DNA from: Mycobacterium sp. ITM-2016-00317
GTDB lineage: Bacteria; Actinomycetota; Actinomycetes; Mycobacteriales; Mycobacteriaceae
Direction: 5' to 3'
Length of the DNA: 64,000 nucleotides
Assembly: GCF_002968295.1 (NCBI RefSeq)
Contig: NZ_CP134399.1
Span: 4,464,001 to 4,528,000 of the forward strand
In this document: piece after piece, positions 60,978 to 64,000 of the stretch
How positions within the stretch are numbered: the first letter of the stretch is position 1
How the letters are laid out: each line of letters starts with the position of its first letter
Program-made: the position numbers and the translations under genes
Notes under the pieces: model-generated
Seen by the model: only the letters and a program-made list of their open reading frames with translations
What the model was told of the DNA's origin: nothing
Databases searched by the model: none

Positions 60978-62453
60978 CGCCGGTCTCCGGGAAGTGGCTC
61001 AGCGGTCCGCAGCGCACGTCACACCGGTCGCGCACGGTGTCGAGGGTCTCGCGCAGGTGCTCGCGTCCGCGTCGGTGGGTCAGCATGAACCGCACCGCGC
61101 CTGCGGTACGCCGCGGCCACGGGTACCAGCGGTCGAAATCCAGACCGCATTCGTTGAAGACCTTCGTCGGCATGTTGTCGTAGAGCAGTCCCAGGTTGTA
61201 CTGGACCAGGGAGAACATCGTGTAGGGCAGCACCGCCTTGTTCCTGCGCAGCAGCTCCTGCAGGTCGAGTTCGTAGAGCGGCACCTCGGTGAGCTTGTCC
61301 AGGAACATCAGATGCGTCATGAAGTAGCCCATGTAGGACATCAGATGCATTGTGGCCGAACGGGTCTGGATTGACAGCACCTTGCCGTCGGCAGATGCGT
61401 AGGGTTCGTAGGGGTGGTCCCCCCGCGTCAGGTAGCCGGTGCAGTTGACGATCCAGCTACCGTCCTCGACGGGCCTGGTCGCGCCGCTGCGTAGGACCAT
61501 CTCCGCGCCGTCGCCGCGGTCGACGATGTCCACCAGATGGTCCATCACCACCGCGTTCACGCCGTCGGCGATGATCCTGTTCTCGGTTTCCGACAGCACC
61601 CCGAGCAGGAAGTTACCGGCCTGCGGGGTCGGCCCCGTGCCGTAGGTGGTGCGGAACCACTCGGCGAGCTCCGCTTCGTTGGTCCCGTCGAATCGCCGGC
61701 ACATGTCGGCGGCCATGCTGCTCAGCAGCGTGCTGCCGACCCACCGGCGCCGTCCGCTCGGGAAGAACTTCTCGCGGTCGGTGAAGAACGTGCCCGAACC
61801 GGCGACCAGGTTGACCTCCCGGCCCGGGTGGGACGTGAGCAGCGCGTGCGCGGTGTCCATTGCGGTCTTCCCGCCGCCGATGATGTACACCGGCGCGTCG
61901 CTGTCGTCGATGTCGCCGGTCCGCACGTCGCAGGTGTCCGGCGACACCGACCGCACCCGGGTGCTCGCCACCGGCAACGGGTCGTTGGGCACCACCCGCA
62001 CCCCGTAGGCCTTGATCAGCCGCGCGGCCTGGATGACGCGGATGCCGCCGTCAGCGGTGCTGCAGGTGACCCGCACGCCGCCGTCGGCTCGTCGGACCGG
62101 AAGTCCCAGCCGTAGCGTTCGTCGACCGTCACCCGCTTCCTGATCTCGTCGAGGCAGTGCTGCAGGTGGTCCAGGACCTCGTCCTTGGTGGCCAGGTACG
62201 ACGGCGCCCTGCCCAGGGTCCAGGCGATGTTCCCGGCGGTGAACATCGGGTGCGGCTGGTGCAACCGCACATAGGGATACGTGTCGTTCCACATCCCGCC
62301 GACCCGGCCACGCCGGTCGACGAGGATGATCTTCTGCCCGCGGCCCAGGTACCGGCCGGCGGCGAACAACGCGTTCAGTCCGGCCAGACCGGCGCCGACG
62401 ACGCAGAGGTCGCACGTGTCCGTCTGGGTGCTGTGCTGGTCGGTGACGGACAC
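60949..62453 (-). pseudogene. FAD/NAD(P)-binding monooxygenase-like flavoprotein, frameshifted
   Basis: Frame one (62453 to about 62090) has the FAD motif VVGAGLAGLNAL and GGMWNDTYPYVRLHQPH as in flavin-containing monooxygenases; frame two begins DGGVRVTCSTADGG and has the NADPH motif YIIGGGKTAMDTA. One base missing near 62085 joins them to about 501 residues. Group B-type flavoproteins of this kind oxidise diverse substrates; this one is uncharacterised. Antisense-overlaps the 3' end of coaA. Confidence 0.85.
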
Positions 62454-62546
62454 GGCGGCCTCCTTCTGCGCGGTGTGTTGTCAGTGTGAGCGCCCGGGCC
62501 GGCAAGGGCATAGGTGGTCGACTACCTGATTTCCGCCCGCGCGGGG

Positions 62547-62978
62547 TCAGGGGGTGGCCCTGCGCATCCGGCGCCATCCGAGGTACTGCAGGTCGGCGAA
62601 CGCCAGCGTGTAGACACCGGTGGCGAGCACCACCGCCACCCCGGCCGTGGTCAGCGTCCACACATCGGTGAGCACGATCGCCACCGCGGCCACGGTGTAG
62701 AGCAGGTTGGCCGCGATCACCACCAGGCCCGCGACATCCAGCTTCGGCAGCGCGGCCAGGCCGTACACCACCACGCCGTAGGCGATGAAGAATGCGGCCA
62801 GCGCGTATTCGATGGTCGTTGTGGTGCCCGACAGCTCGGCCAGCCAGCCGGCCAGCGGAAGCGCGGCCAGCCCGGCCACGCCGGTCAGTACCGCGTCGGC
62901 GCGCATGCCCAGCCGCAGCAGCGAGTCGGTCGACTCGTGCAGTCGGGCGGAGACCGTGGTGGTCATCGAGTTGGTCAT
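62547..62978 (-). CDS. Four-helix membrane protein
   Basis: 143 residues from ATG 62978, with AAAGGA six bases upstream. Four membrane helices (starting LTGVAGLAALPLAGWLAEL) and a short basic end (LGWRRMRRATP). Resembles small uncharacterised SPW/DoxX-like integral proteins of mycobacteria; function unknown. Lies between the flavoprotein and the last gene, all on the minus strand. Confidence 0.8.
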   Translation of the reverse strand: MTNSMTTTVSARLHESTDSLLRLGMRADAVLTGVAGLAALPLAGWLAELSGTTTTIEYALAAFFIAYGVVVYGLAALPKLDVAGLVVIAANLLYTVAAVAIVLTDVWTLTTAGVAVVLATGVYTLAFADLQYLGWRRMRRATP

Positions 62979-63119
62979 GGTGAGTCCTTTCCTGGCACTG
63001 TCTCGGAAGTGCGGCCCGCGGTGACGGCGGCCACGTCCTGACGGTGCGCGGAACTCACTGCCAACTCGACCCCGGACGCTGCCAGACACTGCCAACCGCA
63101 GGTCAGCCCTGGTGCCGGG

Positions 63120-64000
63120 TCAGCGTGCGGTGACGACGCTGCTGCGCAGATCGGTGGCGATGACGCGCGCGGCCGTGTTCTGCCAGTTGTGCAGCGACCG
63201 CTGCGGGACCTCGGCGACCAGCCAGTGCCACGCCTGGCGGGCGACCGGATCCAGGCCCGCCGCCGTCGCGTTCTGGGCGTAGGCGCGCACGCCGACCACG
63301 TACGGGAAGTACAGCGCGTTGTAGTGCCGCCACTGCTCGGTGGTGCCGAAGTCCCCGCCGTCGCGCGGTTTGAGCGCGGCGATCCGTTCGGCCAGCAGCG
63401 CCCGCAGTTCGATGGCCCGCTCCAGCGGCTGATCCGGCGCCCCGCGGCGGGCCAGCCGCTCGTCGATGACCGGCAGCGCGGTCAGCGGGCTGGCGACGAG
63501 CTTGGACAGGTCGCCGTAGTGGCCGAGCGCACGACGGGTGACCCGGGCGAAGGTGTCCTCGTCCATCCCGTCCAGCGGGCTGGACGAGCGCAGCGGCAGC
63601 GCAGCCTCGGTGCCGCGCAGCGCCGCCCGGTCGGCGCGCAACGCGGGTGAGCCGGAGAACGCCAGCCGGTCCAGCAGCCCGGCCAGCGGGTCGGCCAGCA
63701 CGTTGATCGCGATCGCGACCGCCAGGCTGGTGAACAGCAGCACCACCAGCGTGGTGTCCGGCCCGCCACGGCCAGACCGATCAGCAGCTGACCGCCGAAC
63801 AGGACCGCGACGACGGCCGTGCCTGCGAACGAGCGCAGCATGTCTTTGCGCAGCGCCTGGCCCTCGTCGAACGCGTCACCGATCGCGACGGCCACACCGA
63901 GCAGCGCGACGTCGACACCGGTGGACGCCAACGCCAGCCAGCTGGGCACCAGGCCCAGCGGGATGATCAGGATCGCGTTGCCGAGCGCGAAGAACAGCGT
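63120..64000 (-). pseudogene. Membrane protein, partial at window end, frameshifted
   Basis: The C-terminal frame (63120 to about 63762) has one membrane helix (VVLLFTSLAVAIAINVLA) and a helical soluble domain ending LRSSVVTAR. The N-terminal frame (about 63762 to beyond 64000) has at least three helices (ILIIPLGLVPSWLAL, VDVALLGVAVAIGDAF, TAVVAVLFGGQLLIGLAVAG). One base missing in CCGGCCC near 63761 joins them. The gene continues past the window edge and I do not recognise the family. Confidence 0.7.

Noticed and set aside
1..64000. tRNA, rRNA, CRISPR arrays, IS ends, phage genes
   Set aside because: Looked for repeats, transposase or integrase motifs and tRNA-like features and saw none. 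The HNH gene is of the 13E12 family, but no integrase or attachment site is beside it.

Overview
The window is high-GC chromosomal DNA from a mycobacterium, most likely a rapid grower (Mycolicibacterium type). Support comes from an mce/yrbE operon, F420-type (Ddn-like) reductase, desA2, a DUF222/HNH 13E12-type gene with a mycobacterial SOS box, many start codons placed directly behind TANNNT -10 elements (leaderless genes), and a gene order that, as I remember the M. tuberculosis map, follows Rv1112 to Rv1092c: ychF, DUF6542 protein, ispH, Rv1109c-like, xseA, xseB, 3-beta-HSD, PerM-like protein, DUF4245, glpX, fum, deacetylase, phoH2, desA2, glyA, coaA. No rRNA, tRNA, CRISPR array or insertion sequence was seen.

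Layout. 1-5011 (minus): start of an mce operon, yrbEA-yrbEB-mceA-mceB-mceC, the last running off the window. 5134-18000: mostly small stand-alone genes, including a TetR regulator divergent from an alpha/beta hydrolase that overlaps a 976-residue kinase/aminotransferase fusion; an SOS-controlled HNH protein; an epoxide-hydrolase-like protein; a nucleotide cyclase; a permuted papain-fold protein; a Ddn-like reductase with a methyltransferase. 18143-20363: ychF and its conserved neighbour. 20378-29984 (minus): an accessory block placed between two genes that are neighbours in M. tuberculosis: feoA-feoB-NifU-like-P-type ATPase, a lysine/alanine-tailed membrane protein and a penicillin-binding lipoprotein, with an IdeR-like box in front of feoA. 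30012-34608: ispH, xseAB and a 3-beta-HSD gene behind a KstR box.

34618-48395 is a second accessory stretch: a hydrolase behind a perfect palindrome, a decayed sulfatase tail, an intact sulfatase-HAD phosphatase-formylglycine-generating enzyme operon, a Gly/Met-rich membrane protein, an XRE regulator divergent from a metallo-beta-lactamase-fold hydrolase and a type-B carboxylesterase, a GGDEF/EAL protein, and two overlapping SDR genes behind a perfect KstR box. 48439-60977 returns to the conserved core. 60949-64000 holds a flavoprotein, a small membrane protein and a partial membrane protein.

Seven genes (PBP, feoB, second SDR, glpX, phoH2, flavoprotein, terminal membrane protein) each carry one apparent indel frameshift, and the P-type ATPase has no stop codon where its family ends. 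Core genes are hit as often as accessory ones and four of the indels sit in GGCC-rich runs, so I read most of these as assembly or base-calling errors, not true pseudogenes. These entries are typed as pseudogene only to mark the broken frame.
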